Notes: generated by a model not told the origin, from the letters alone. DNA of 64,000 nt from Nyssa sinensis (GCA_008638375.1 CM018031.1:3992562-4056561); one strand, 5' to 3'. Positions 46,643-60,747 are shown, counted from the first letter of the stretch. Translations and numbers: made by a program.

Positions 46643-49600
46643 ATGGAGAGAAACAGAGAAGTCAGAAGAGCTAGTATGGCTGCCACAAACGGTTTATCGA
46701 GAAGAAGACACAGAAGTAATAGTTTAAGAGATTCACCAGGTTGCAACTTGTTCAGATCTAGCTATTTTTGTCGATCTTTACATCGATTTGATTGAAGTTT
46801 TGACAGTTTTGTTGTTTCGTTTCAATAATTGCAGAGGAAGACGGACCGGTAGAGTTACATGAACCGGCGAGGTTACGAGACCGAGGGGTTAAGAAAGATC
46901 GAGATCGGGATCGAGATCGAGATCGAGACCGCTCCAGTCGGAGCAAGAGGAGAAGAGCAGATAGATTGATGCACGAGAGTAATAGGGACGACGGTGGGGA
47001 GGAAAGTACGGAGGAGAGTGTGAATGATGAAGAAGAGGATGATGATGATGAAGGAAGCGGTGTTGGTGGTGGAGCGGTACGGATGCTTCCGCCCAATCCG
47101 GCAGCGCCGATGTCGTCACCAATGTCCAATCATCATAACCAACACCGGAAGAGCTTTCCGCCGTCTGCGAAAGTTTTCAGAGCAGCGCCGACGTGGAAAG
47201 CAGCCGATGAAATGATCGGCGTGTCGGTTCCCAGGAAAGCCCGATCAGGTAGTGTGACGAGACACTGGTTTTCTATTCTAATAATAGTGTGTTTGTGGTT
47301 TTTATAGTTGTCTACTTGGTTTTCAGCATCTACAAAGAGGTCGCATGAATGGACTTCTGCAGTTGGAGGAGAGCAAATTCACCGGCAAGCTTCGACTTCG
47401 CCGGTGAGGCCAAATCTGGTGTCGTCGTCTTCACCGGCTCCAGTCTCACCACCGTCTTCTTCCAATGCTTCAGTTCGGAAGAAGATGGTTAGTATTTGTC
47501 TTTCTGTTTCTTGTTCCATTCATTTCTGTAATTGAACCTGTTCAATTGAATAACAGTACTTCTGTTGTAGAAACCAAATGGACCCAAGCTTAGACCACCA
47601 AAATCTTCATCCAAGTCCTCTTCAAACCCAGAGGAGCTAGAGATTGAGATCGCGGAGGTATTGTATGGACTGATGACACAGTCTCAGGGACCATCAAAGA
47701 GAGAAGTCATGGCCAACGATTCTGCAAAGTTCGATTCGAGAGAGGTGAATAAATCTAGCAACGATTCTGCAAAGTTCGATTTTAGAGAAGTGAACAAATC
47801 TAGTAGTGACCAGAAATCAAGAGTTTCGTCGCCGATCTCAAATTCATTCTCAACAGTACCTCAATCATCGGTGCAGAATTCTAGCTCCACTCCTTTATCA
47901 GCTGTTGGTGAGTTTCTGAGCATTTCATAGCTCAGTCAATTTATATTTTTTTAGCTCTGTTTACTGATGTAAGTTTGGTTTGAATCTGCAGCGCCTAAGA
48001 GGAAAAGACCTAGGCAAGTTTCTGATAATGTTGGGAATTACAGTGCTAGGAACAGTCCCATTTCTTCCACCAGTAAGGTTGAGATCGATCAGCCACCAAA
48101 AACTGAAATTTCTTCTCCCAATATTGAGAAAACCTCAGGATCTGGAGCTGAGAATGGCGGAGTTCCATACGATTTTGGTAATTCTATAGCTATTCCACCA
48201 TCATCAGAGCCACCGCCGGCTTCGGCTAAGCCGGAAGGCAGCTCTTTCTCGGAATCAAAGCCTTTGACCGAAGAAGCAGGAGAGAGCCGAGACGTGGTAG
48301 GCACGAAGGAGGAGGTTACCTCCCCGAAGAAGGAATCTCCTGCTGTCAGAGGAGATGACGATCTGGAAGATGTGACGACCAAAGTGTGAGTATCCAAAGT
48401 TTTTCATATTTTGTTACTCTTTTATCTTCTGAATTTGGTCTAAATTTCTTATTTTTGACTATTCAACAGCTCAACAATCCCTGAAATCGAGAACCAACGG
48501 GAGGAGAAATTCCAAATAGATCTGATGGTGAGGATGAAGATTCAATAGAGACTTTCTATTTATACTTTCTGGTCAAGAATTTTGGAAATTTATTTTTTAC
48601 TTCATTTTTGTATATAGGCTCCACCGCCTCAATTACGTTCATCACCAGAAAGGGAAGACGAGACTGATTTTGTCGCGACTGCGTTGGATCATAAGCCGAT
48701 GGTATCCAATGTTGATGCGGTGGGTTGGCGTGCCTTTTCAATTTATTGGATCAACTTGTTTGGTTTGGTGCAGTGTGAGTGTGTGACCAAGTCAATGAAT
48801 TGTTTTTGTTTAATGCGCAGGAGATGAGACCGACAGCAAAGGGTAAGGAAGGTGAGGCGGGGGTGAAAATTAGCAAGGACGATTTGGCAAATGTGGAGCC
48901 TGAAGAAAAGAAGGTGAAAATGATGGCGGAAGAAGATGAATCACAGAAGCCAGTTATTAACAAGGAGAGGAACATTGTTCTTCAGCTTGATTTGGAAAAG
49001 CCTGATAGAGAGAGTGGCACAGGCAGTGCAATTGGCAACAAATTACACCAACATGTTGTGAAACAGCAGCAACAGCAACCAACAAAAGTCACAAAGGAAG
49101 AGCCGCACACAGAGAAAACTGGTAACTCAATTTGAATTTTCATTTCTTTTAAATGAGAGAAGCTTTTTCCCTTGATTTTAGATCTTTGGTCAAGTGGGTT
49201 TTGCTTATTTGAGTTGTTTTACTTTTTTCTATTCTCAGCTCAATCCAGCTCTCTGCCTTTGCCAATGTCTATGGCTAGCTGGCCCGGCGGGCTTTCTCCC
49301 ATGGGGTATGGTCGGATTGATTTACTGTGTTTCAGTGCTCATTTGATAAGTAAGATTAGTGTATATCAGTGGGTTGGATTCTCTTTTCTGGCGAAATGAC
49401 TGTATTCTGATCAACAGATATATGGCACCGTTACAAGGAGTTGTATCCATGAATGGGAGCACCATTTCTTCAGCACCGATACAGGTATCACATTGGGCTT
49501 TTGTTTTGTTTCAAACTCTCAAGTGCTTCTTAAAGTGTCTGAAGATGGTTGTGACGTTTTCTGGTTCCTTTTTTTTCTTGGAATTATGAACTCATGCAGC

Positions 49601-52600
49601 CATTATTTTCTCAACCCCGGCCTAAAAGGTGTGCAACACATTGCTACATTGCTAAAAACATTCACAATTTCCATCAATTCCTGAAGATGAACCCTTTCTG
49701 GTCAGCTGCGGCGGGTTCTGCATCTCTATTTGGGGCCAAGCCCTGCAATCTAAATGTTGTGCCCCCAGCGGAATTGCATGGAAACATTGGTGGGAGGAGT
49801 GTAAACTCTGGGCAGGACAAGGGGCAGGGTCTTGCAATTTTCCCCGGTCATGCTGGGAAAGACAGAGGTTCTCAAGTTGCCAACATTACAGATGCTTCTC
49901 AGAGAAAACAACAGATTTTGCTCCAACAAGCTTTGCCCCCTGGTGTACCGCCTAGTAATATACTGGTACGGTTATTTCTTCCAAGACGCATTGTTTTGCA
50001 TTTCTTAATTTATTCATCTGGGGATATCTTAGAAACTCGACTCTATTTTGTTTTTAATCTTCAGCCTGGACCTGCTTTCATCTTCCCTTTGAGCCAGCAG
50101 CCGGCACCAGCTGCTTCTGTTCGACCTGGGCCTGTGAAATCTCCTACCACAACAGGCAGTGTTGCTTCATCCAATGCATCTAGTTCTGCTTCAGCCAGTG
50201 CCTCAGCAACAGCAGCCACTGCAGTGAGCTTCAACTACCCAAATATGCCTGCCAATGAAACCCAGTACTTGGCAATATTACAGAACAATGCATACCCTTT
50301 TCCTATTCCTGCTGTTGGAGCACCACCCTCTTATAGAGGAACACATGCTCAGGCGATGCCTTACTTCAATGGGCCCTTCAATGGGCCTTTCTATTCGTCT
50401 CAGATGATCCATCCGTCGCAGCTTCAGCACCAGCAACAGCCAACTACTCAACCACAGCATATGCATCAAGGGCATCAAAACGCCAGCATTTCCAGTGGTG
50501 GCTCATCATCCCATAAGCATTTGCAGAGCCAGCAGCAGAGGCCACAGGGTAGTAGTGCCAATGGCGGTGGTGGAGGTGGGAATTTGAATAGCTTTTCTGC
50601 ACCAAAGAACCGGCCATCACAGTCACCACAGCAGCAGCAGCAATCAAACCATCATACCCCACCATTGCATCAAGCACGCCAACTTGAAAGTGAGTTGGGT
50701 GGTGAAGATAGCCCATCAACGGCTGAGAGTCAAGTCTCTCGTGCTACAATGAATGTCTATGGTCAGAATTTTGCAATGCCTATGCACCCTCAAAACTTTG
50801 CATTGATGACCCCCCCAGTATTCGCTGGTGCCAGTAGTGGAGGCAATCAAAATGAAAAGAAGCAGCAGCAACAACCACAACAGCAGGGCTTGAAGGCTGG
50901 AGTTGATCCTCTGCCGCCTCAAACTTTTGCTGTGTCATTTGCTCCTCTCAATGGCACAAATACGTCCCCTGGTTTTGACATTTCATCCATGGCACATAAT
51001 CATGCAATACTCCAGAGCCTTCCCGAGGCTACCAGGCAGCAGAATTATCAGATTATGCCAGCTGCAGCAGTAGCCCAAGCTGCACAGCAGAAGAAAAATT
51101 TCCGAGCTTCTGAAGAAGGTAAAAGTGGAGTTGGTGATTCCTCTACTGTGGATGAAGAGAAAAAAGGTTTAGCAGGGAAGGCTTCTGTAACTACTGGGCA
51201 GTCCATTGCTTTCTCAAGACCAGACTTGGCTGAGGCATCAGTTTCCACTTTATCGGGTAGCACCGTCATTGATAGTTCAACTCGTCCTGCCCGGACCTCT
51301 CGGTCTGCTATCCCAAATACTATGGGTACTGTCAATGCTCCCATTCTGCAAGCTCAACTGTTGCAGCAGCAGCAGCTTCAGCAACAACAACAACATATTC
51401 TTCAGCTTCAGAAGCAGCAGCAGCAGCAGCATATGGCAGCTGCTGCATCTCGGAGTAAGGCACCTGCAACTAGTAATGGTGGCATTTACACCGATCAGTT
51501 AACTTCTGCCAAGTTCCAGAATGTGTCCGCTGCTTTTCCACAAAACTTTGTCCAGGGCGGCAGCACCAGCTCCGCCCAGTCCCCCCAATGGAAAAACTCT
51601 GTGAGGACAGCCACCTCTCAAGTTCCATCCTCACTGGCCTCATCAACCCCTTCATCCTTCAAGAACCATTCCCAGCAGCAGGCTAGAAACCAGCAGAGTC
51701 ACAGCCAGATATCTTTTGGTGCAAGCCCAAAGTCATCGGCAGCATCACAAGGGCAACAGGTTCCCAATAACAGCCAGTCCCCATCTCCTCCAATGGTGGT
51801 TGGCTCTCCCACAACCTCTTCGATCTCCAAGGGTGCTGGTGGAAGCCCAAGGACAACGTCCTCTTCTACGGGTAATAAAGCTGCCCAACCTTCAACATTA
51901 TTGTCTCAGCAAACCAAGAACTTGCCATCAGTACCCAGCCGGAAGTCCTCTCCAGTTGGCGGAAGAAACGCGCCATCAATTCTTGGCAGTCCTCATATTT
52001 CTTCAAGCACCGGAACTAAGCCTCAGATGCAACAGCAACAACAGCAGATACCGAAGCAAACATTTCAGCAACAGCAGCTGTTTTTCCCCTCTAATGCTTA
52101 CATTCAAGCCCAAGCTTCTCATTCCACTAGTACAAGTTTGACTGGTTCAGCCACAGGTGGTTATTATCTTCAAAGACGGTGTGCCGACCAACCACAGCAG
52201 CACCAGCAGCCACAAGGCTCATCAGCAACATCTTCAACCGGGATGTTGTCGCTATGCACTCCAGTTACGCTAGCTAGTGCAAGCACTACCGATCCTGCAA
52301 AAGCAGTTGCTGCTGCAGCTGCAAGCAACAATATGAAAGGTGGTGGCTTATCCTCGCAGGGTATTCTCCATCAAGCCCAGTTTACTGCTCAGTCCTCTGG
52401 GAACCCCCATCAGCTGGTGCCCGCAGTCTTCTCTGCAGTTCAAGTGAAACCAGCAGAGCAAAAACAACCTGCCGGTGAGTAATTCCATCTTGATTGTTCA
52501 AATTCTGTATGACATTGCACCCCCCATTTCTAGGGAAAAAAAGTTAATAATGATTTTAGATAAAATGGGGATAGTTAATTTATGAACGGGGATTTCTTGA

Positions 52601-52648
52601 CCAGGAAATGACAATTTGCATGCGTGCTGGCAGCCTGAGAAGAAATGA
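46643..52648 (+). CDS. TIC: TIME FOR COFFEE (circadian clock regulator)
   Basis: Nuclear regulator of the plant circadian clock, also tied to metabolic and jasmonate signalling in Arabidopsis. Exons: 46643-46739, 46835-47248, 47327-47487, 47571-47907, 47992-48385, 48470-48527, 48618-48719, 48821-49121, 49239-49305, 49418-49484, 49600-49965, 50065-52474, 52605-52648. All phases fit, giving about 1605 residues (Arabidopsis TIC is about 1550). If the last intron is retained, translation stops at 52480-52482 (1593 residues). Seen in order: basic N-terminus with RRRHR; a DR-repeat and KRRR segment (about 52-75); an acidic EEEDDDDEG run; IEIAEVLYGLM, a hallmark of the family; SMASWPGGLSPMGYMAPLQG; PRPKRCATHCYIAKNIH; NPFWSAAAGSASLFGAK; then a long Gln/Ser/Pro-rich C-terminal half with polyQ runs. 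No catalytic domain is known. Exon 4 encodes a duplicated 15-residue unit (NDSAKFD.REVNKSS). The start sits in the usual MERNRE context. Confidence 0.95.
47717..47806 (+). repeat. In-frame 45-bp tandem duplication in TIC exon 4
   Basis: Two adjacent copies encode NDSAKFDSREVNKSS and NDSAKFDFREVNKSS. The copies differ at about five bases, so the duplication is not brand new. Confidence 0.85.
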
Positions 52649-53251
52649 AGGACGGAACGGAACCGATATCATCACTCAACTGCTGGCAACTTTCTGGGAT
52701 CAACAAACCCACAATTTTGGAACGAAGTTGAATTGAGTGGGGGAGGGGATGGTCCTTGGTTGAACTTGCTTGGAATGTGAATAAAGTGTATCTATCTATG
52801 TACACTTGTGTCTATAATCTGACGGTTGATCGTGAAGTCTCTAATTAATTCAATTGGTTTTTGATGGTGAGAAAATGGCCGTGGAAAGAAGAGTGAAAGT
52901 CGATCAATGTTTTTGTATGGCAAAAGAGGAAAGTTGCGAGGGCTTGAAGAAGCAAAAGAATGAAAAAACTTTCCTTATTTTTTTTTTTGGGGGGGGGGGG
53001 GGGGGTTGGTAATGGAGGTTCCTTTTCTACCTCTTTGTTGATCTTTTGGAGGTTTAATTTCCTGAAAGAGTTAACAGTTCTCTCTCGAATATATATATTA
53101 ATGGAGGGTGTATATGTGTATGTCTGCCATATATAAGGAGGAGCCCTCTCAATTTTTTCATTTAATCTGCTTGCCCTTATATTTGTTGGATGTTGTGATC
53201 CGGATGCTATTTTTTGTTTGATTGAATGTGTGTATTGAAGAATTTTCCGTG

Positions 53252-53310
<59 letters not shown>
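53252..53310. repeat. (GT)n(GA)n compound microsatellite
   Basis: About 22 bp of GT followed directly by about 36 bp of GA. Confidence 0.95.
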
Positions 53311-53314
<4 letters not shown>

Positions 53315-55188
53315 TGGTTGTATTATTGGTATATGCTGTGGTGATGATGTTATGTCTTGTTTGATCGGACTTCGGATACAATGCAAACTTGGGAGGGTTA
53401 TCTCACCTTTATTTTAATATTGCTATCATTGTCATTATACTGGTGGGAAGAGGTGGAAGACTGGATACAAATAAACAATAGAGCAATTTCTGCTTGTAAT
53501 GAGGTTATTGCTTGCCTTGATTGCTTGCATCGATAAAGAGATAGAGATGGGTGCAGATATATGTAGAGAGAGAGAGAGAGAGAGTGTGTGTGTGTGTGGG
53601 CCTTCTCCTTCTTTGGTCTTTATGTAATAAATAAATGGTAAATATAGTAATATATTTTGATACGGTAAATAGAACTACTAAAACAGCACCACCTCGGGGT
53701 CGGGTTGGTTGACAAAAAAGTAGGTTGTTGAAAAGGGCGCGCCTCTTTTATTGTCAGTATCTTACACGTGGCCCTTGTCTATTTCACAGATATGATTACT
53801 TTATCTTTTCCTATCTCTTATTTTATTATATCCAAAGGGCTATTATATAATTTCTCTTGCTTTTGCAGACAGTACGTATTTTGAGATACCTAATTTACCC
53901 TTGGCAGTGGTCCCTTGTTGAAAGCAAAAGCTTCAAGCGGTAGGTTTTGGCCTTCTCTTCCAGAAAAGGATTATTGGGGTGGGGTGCACATGTGTTCAGA
54001 TATCCTGCCTGAAAGGGTGGATTCCTTTACTGCTCTCATCTATACACGTGTACCCACTTTACTTTGTTTTTTTACCTTCTATTATATACATATATACTTA
54101 TATACACACATCTCCTTGTCGGGTAGTGATGGGTTTGGACTTTGGAGTGTTTTTTTTTTTTTTTCTTTTTTAAGACTAGTTGGGTCAAAGGTATATGAAA
54201 TAGATATCAACATATTAATTTATAAATTTTTTTAATTATTTAATGTTAAAAATATTTTTTTTTGTAAGTTTTCGTAAAATTTGGAATAATTTTAAAAAAA
54301 ATTTCACAAAATTTAAATATTTAATAATTTATAAAATATAAATTTATTTTTAATAAGATTTACATATTTATATTTTAAAAATTAATATCTATAAAAAAAA
54401 TTTAATTTGAATATGAAGTTTTGATAAAATAAATTACTTCAAAATTATAAAAATTTGTTCCGGCAAAATTATAAAATTTCATAAAAATTAGAAAAAAAGT
54501 CTTAATTGTTAAAAACTTTAATGAGTTTTTGACCTACATATTAGAGGGTCAAAATAGGCTTTTGAGAAGTGAAAAATTGTTAAAAAAAATAAAATCAGTA
54601 TTTGCTTTCCTTGTGATTTGACATGCTCCACAACAACTCCCAAAATCAAATCAGTTTATCCTATATATACCACTCCAAAGCTAAGTCTTCACCCTTTGGT
54701 AATCATCTGAACCCAACACCACATCGGTTGCCACTGTGCCAACACAACTGCGATCATCACCACCACAACCCTTATCCTCTGCGTAAGAACGGTTCACAAG
54801 ATTTCAAAACCCACGCATAGCTTCAAATAAGGAGATACAATCCAATCATCCTCAACCATATTCGTCGTTCATCTCAAAGCTTCTTTGTCATCGGTCTCTG
54901 CAAATCGAACTCCGTTGTCGAGCTTCGTTGAATTGGACTGATGCCTCAAATGACCCACTTTCAGTTTGAACAATTTCTCCATTGTTGTCCAGTAACATTA
55001 CTATTTGCTTCCTTTGTGATTCGACTGCTCCATTCTCTTTGATTGGTGGTGCGGCAGTAGTGTGGAGGGGGAGGGATGGTGGCAGCGGAGGCATGCGATA
55101 ACAGTGGAGGCATTCTCGGATTTAACCGTGTTTGAGAAGAAAAAAATGTACGCAGGACAAGATTAAGAAATGAATTATCCAAACCCAA

Positions 55189-55397
55189 ACTGTTGACATC
55201 TCGGTCGAAGTGCTCGTTTGAATTAATAGTGAAAACGAATGTTTTGAAAAAAATTATTTAGTGACACTTTTTTAAAACGTTCATTTTAGTCTTAAAAATG
55301 TTCAAACGAACATTTTGAAAAGCTCAAACGAACACTTACTTATTTCAAAAGTCAAGAAGATGGTTAAACAGACAGTGAAACCACCCATCCAAACATA
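55189..55397. mobile_element. MITE-like element with CTATGTTTGGATG end, copy 2 (inverted)
   Basis: Read on the minus strand from 55397 it starts CTATGTTTGGATGGGTGG and follows the 33676-33887 copy closely (AAATAAGTAAGTGTTCGTTT, GTTTGAACATTTTTAAGAC, AACGTTTTAAAAAA). The distal terminus is less clear. Confidence 0.6.
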
Positions 55398-56204
55398 GTG
55401 AATTCATAAAGATTCAACTTCTACACATGGAATACCAAGCGCTCAAGTCTCTTTTAATAAAAAATGTGTGTGATTTATCTAGGGTGAAGTTCAATGCAAT
55501 CCCTTTTTATATTCATCCACTCCAATTCATGTGTACGAGTGGAATTACATTAGTAAAAAAAAATTATTTGAAATGTATTTAGTTTCAACCTTTATCAAAG
55601 GCGAGATTACTAAGGGACAAAATCGGGTTATAACCCCTCAACGCTAGAAAGTATTTTTTAAACATATAAGATTTTGATTTTTTTAAATTAATCTATTTTA
55701 AAATTTTGAGCAATCCAACATTTATTCCTTGTTTTTCACCCAAATTTTGACACTAAAAAATAATTAGACTAAAATATTTGTCAAAAGTTTTTTACCCTCT
55801 ACTTTTTTTTTTCCTGGTTCTGCCCTGGCCCTTTATCTATAAAAGTAAATGTACATTCTACCTTCAAGGCTTCACCCACATTCCCTCTCCATGTATGTGT
55901 ATGTACAAGAATCCAGTGTACTAATAGTGAATGTGGAGTAGAATATTTGGACGGTTTTCAAGTTACAGTTCTTTTCCTCGATTGCCTGTTTCCTTTGATT
56001 CACTTCTGAAAACTTGAGAAAGAGAATCAATTTTCCTTCCTCTTTTAATTTTTTGGGGGTGCTTTTCTTTATGGTGTGGGAGGGCCCACAAAGGGAATCA
56101 ATTAATGGAAAGTGCATTCCCATGCCACGTTACTTATTTCTCTATTCAACGATTGAAACTTGTTAGATTAGGTTATCAGTTATCACATCGTCCAGGCCCC
56201 ACAA

Positions 56205-56209
56205 CATAT

Positions 56210-56268
<59 letters not shown>
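56205..56268. repeat. (AT)n(AG)n compound microsatellite
   Basis: About 25 bp of AT repeat followed by about 39 bp of AG repeat. Confidence 0.95.
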
Positions 56269-56269
<1 letters not shown>

Positions 56270-59200
56270 ATAGAACACGCATGTGTGGTTATGGGTGACG
56301 TGAATTCTTCATAGGGCGGAAAATTATAAGTTTTCCCTCTACAAATGTCTTTTTCTTTGTATCAAACAATCCACTTTTGACATGGATTGTGCCTAATCAT
56401 CCACTAAATACCATTAGGATATTTGCTACTCACAACTAGCTTTTTCATGAATGCACTCCATCATGTGGCTTAACTAAGGCGGGTGTTTCAAATTAAAGCA
56501 CAAACAAATTTACCTAAAAAAATATTTGAATAAAATAAAGAGCAATGATTTTTTACTCATATTTTTATACGTACGTGATGTTCATATATTTATATGAGAT
56601 AGAATTTGTTAGTGAGACCCGTAATGATAGTTCCATCTTATGTAAATACATGAACATTCAAATAATACTTTAAAATTAAAAAAAAAAAACTTGTCGAAAT
56701 GTTGTCAAATGGTATCATTTGCTCACTCTTGAAAAAAAGAGTAAGTTCAAGTTTCTTACAACAAAGAGAGAGAAGAATTAGTAGAGATTAAAACATCGAA
56801 AACCCTTTTTTTCTGGTAAGTTTTTTCATTTAAATATAAATCCTTTATTTTCACAAAAGAATTTTCAATACTATCATAGGACTGACATGATATAATTACA
56901 TAGTATATATATGCAAGTTTAAAGGAGAAAAGTTAGTGAAAAGAACTGTTATCAAGTTATATGGCAGTTGATGACTCCATTAGTATTATTCCACTGCAAA
57001 AGTTACACAAGAAACATGGCAAAAGATGAATTCATATGAACCTTTAGAGGAAAATAAAATGTATTTATATAAAAACAGAAAAGTCCATGTGAAGATGTGG
57101 TCTCACCATAAGGCATCATACACAAGTTGCTTTCTTTTGAAGGGTAAGAGAAAAGGGAAAGGAAAGTAAAATACTCACAACTGGTGAAAAGTATGCCAAC
57201 CTTCAAAGAGAAAAAAAAAATATGGAGAGGATGGTCCAAAATCATAAATGATTCAATTGGATAAGAAAAGGAAGGAGCAAAGTCTTTGTTGACAATAGTG
57301 GGACACATATATAGGACAAAAAAAAGGGGAGAATATGTGTGTGTACACACACATATATACTTTATACTGTGTGTTTTGAATTATATGTCAAAAGGAATTA
57401 AATGTGAATTTTACTAATCAAAATAATTGAATTATATGTCAAAAACAATTAAATGTGAGTTTTACTATCATAATTCGAAGTAATTTGGCATATTATATAT
57501 CGTTAGAGAACTATTTTATATTTTAAAAATAAAAAGAATAAAAATATTAATAGAAAATGCTTCAAAAATTGTTGTCGAAAAATAAAATTGAGAACAATCC
57601 CTTCTTAGAAGATAACTACAGTCAATTCATTATATTTTCAAAAAAATTGAAAATAACTCAAAAATACATTTAGTTTTAAAGACAAAAAAATGAAAATATA
57701 ACTAAACTTATTTCAAATTGTCGCATCTATATCATGTATGTATTTTCACCCGATAAGAATATGCGCAAGTAAAATATAGAATATTCTGATCGTCGATGAC
57801 TTTAACTTATTTATGTTACTTTGATGTACGATCGAATGGTTTGAATACAAGTCAATGAATGATTTTTTGTTTGGAGGGCTTTTGACCAAGTTAAGGGCAA
57901 TTCTAGCATAGTGCAATTAAACTCAATCTTGTTCTTAGAATAAGCATATTCTCTAATGCAAAAAAAATATTATTAAATAACTATTTATGTAAGAGAAAAA
58001 TAATGTACTCGATATCGAGTGTATCTCAATAGTTGTTTTGTAAATCATTTTAATAAATTTCAAATTGAGCCCAATTCATTTATTAGGGTTCGACCCAACT
58101 CGACACACTTGATTAATTCAAAATGAATCAATAAAGACTTAGAAATATTAAAAGACAAATGAGGTCATAGTGACATTAATCTAGCCCATTAATCATTTTC
58201 ATGTGGTAGGATTATGGAGGAATAATGCCACTAGGGCATGTGGCACGAGCAGAGAATTGCCTTATATTGTGTTTAAGAAGTTCCGTCACTTGAAATAAGT
58301 AGTAGTAATAATAATAATCATATTCTTTTAGGGTTAGGGTAAGGCTATTGGCGCTCCTCACATATACACCTGCACTCCAAAAAGTGCATTTTTGATTATT
58401 AATTTTTTTTTTTGGGAGTGCATGTGTACAAAGAGGTGCACAAATAGTAATTCCCTTCTTTAAACTAGCTTGTTTTGACCTTAACCTTAAGTGATGTCAA
58501 TTATGTCATGCTGCCTAATCTGAATTGCTAGGTTAGTTCTAATAATAGTACTTGGATTCGAGTTGAAAACTTTGAACATGCAATTTTATATATATCTATA
58601 CACAATTAACCGGAGCGGGTTTTAGTATAAAGGGAGAAAAACGATTACTTTAAGTTTCATTTATAATGAAAGAAATGAATGATAAAAATAAAGATTAGTA
58701 GCCGAAATCTGGTCAAAGATCTAATATATCTTTTTAAAATAAATTAAGATATGAAAAATGAAACTTGGTGATGTATTTTTTATTTTTTAAGTACAACATG
58801 GGAGAGAGGAGACTAATTTAAGTACGTGTATAATTAAAAATTTAAATTTAAATTTATCATACGAAGAAAATAATTTTAATCATTTTAGCTAGATATATTT
58901 GTATGACTTAGTGATCCATTTTGAAATTGCTTTTAGAGAATGGAGAGTGTATGTACTAAAAATTTGAGATGAACTTTATAAAAAATTATTAAATTATGAA
59001 GGTTTAATTGTTAACTTTGGGGGTGAGCATTGAATGAGGAGCACAGACCGGTGACTCAAAGTCTACCACTTGGAAAAGGTAGTGGGACCCAATATTGTTT
59101 ATGACCTGTGCTTTGCAGATCGTACATATATATATATATATTATATTGTATTATATCAATGACAGCAATGTTTCAAATAAGATAACAACCAGAAAATCAG

Positions 59201-59776
59201 GAAAAAACAGGGACCCACAGGGGGGAGGGTGACAGTGTTTGTTGTCAGTAAGTCCAAAATTCCACATAGATAGCTTAAGGACCGAAGAAAGTATTTCAAT
59301 TTCACAGAGTTTGGTTTGAAATGTCTATTAAGGGCCTGTATTCAATGTTGCGCCGCCCCACCATTCAAATGGTGGTCCCCACTCTCAAGCTAGAAATTGA
59401 CCGTGGTGTCCAGACCCACATTCTTTCATGACCTCAAATCACACTTGGATGGATTTGGCTAGAGTTGTAGGTTGCACTTGGGCCCACGAGAATCATGGCC
59501 CATTAACCCATGTGCGTAAACTGTTAAATAGATTTTTTAACACATAAATTCAAGAAATGCAAGGACCTTTTCCAAATACCCCAAAATGAAAGGATTTTCT
59601 ACAAATGCTTGATGCATGTGATCAATAAACTTTCTTACCTGTTGGAACCTTCTAAACAAATGGAAGAGGAATGTTAGACTGCTTAAAATTCCCGTCCAAA
59701 TAATCTCCATTATTATTTGAACGATTTGATAAAATGTCTATATTTAAAAATATATTAATTAAGATAATAAATTTTT

Positions 59777-60230
59777 GAGTAAATTATATTGATTTATTCT
59801 GAAATTTTTAACAATTATAAAAATATCTGTTAAAATTTTTGAAATGACACTGATATTTTCTATTTTTACTGATAAATTATAAAGATAGTTCTTAAATTTT
59901 TTTTTTTTACATTTTTTTCAATTTTGACTATTTTTAAAGAGTTTTTTCATATAATATAAAAAATAAATTTAAGATAAATAACTTATATTTTTTAGTCAAA
60001 AAATATTTAATTAATATTTATCTAAAAAAAAAAGAAGTTAAAAAAAAATTGGTCACAAGTTTTAAAATGAAAAAAAAAAGCTTGAAAGGGTTTGGAAAAA
60101 AAAAAAGGTTAGAGGAGAGGATTTTGTAATTTATCAGTAAAAATAAAGAATGTCAGTATTGTTTCAGAATTTTCAAAGAAGGTATTTGTAATTACCAAAA
60201 ATATGAAAAAATGTCAATATAATTTATCTT
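59777..60230. mobile_element. Hairpin MITE-like element
   Basis: The left side (GAGTAAATTATATTGAT... TTTTTACTGATAAATTATAAA) and right side (TTTGTAATTTATCAGTAAAAA... ATATAATTTATCTT) are inverted copies of about 110 bp, with an A/T-run-rich centre. No certain target duplication was seen. Confidence 0.55.
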
Positions 60231-60701
60231 AATTTTAAATGTGTTATTATTTTCAAATTTTTGTCTCAAAAGTCGTATCTTAAACTATGTAATAGTATTA
60301 GTTGTATATGAAATCATTTGAGTAATGTTCAATTAATATAATATTTTCACATTAACGAAAATGTAAGTATTATAATAAATTTGTTAAAATAATATATAAT
60401 TGCTATGATTTAATAAGAAGTTAACAAAGAAGTAAAAGAACTGAATATCATATTTAAATTTAGATAAGCTATTCTTATTGGCTATTTTAAAGCTCCCTAC
60501 GCACTGCGGGACATTTCTTTATTCTAGCAAGGAATTTTTATTTAATTTAATAAAGATTCTATTATTTTAACCCAAAGATTCTATACAAACAAAATATAAA
60601 ATCAACAAGTGGGCCAACTTAATTATATATTTAAACAAGAATGGATTACATCTAATCAAATCATGTTTCTCATCTAAGATTGCGGTGAAAATTAGTATAA
60701 G

Positions 60702-60702
60702 A

Positions 60703-60747
<45 letters not shown>
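60702..60747. repeat. (TC)n(TA)n compound microsatellite
   Basis: A CT repeat of about 27 bp followed by a TA repeat of about 19 bp. Confidence 0.95.

Noticed and set aside
52845..53381. 178-residue minus-strand frame after TIC
   Set aside because: It crosses (GT)n(GA)n and poly-G repeats; the translation is repeat-derived and the region is downstream flanking DNA of TIC.
58327..58345. TTTTAGGGTTAGGGTAAGG, telomere-like repeat
   Set aside because: Only about two imperfect units; too short for an interstitial telomere array.
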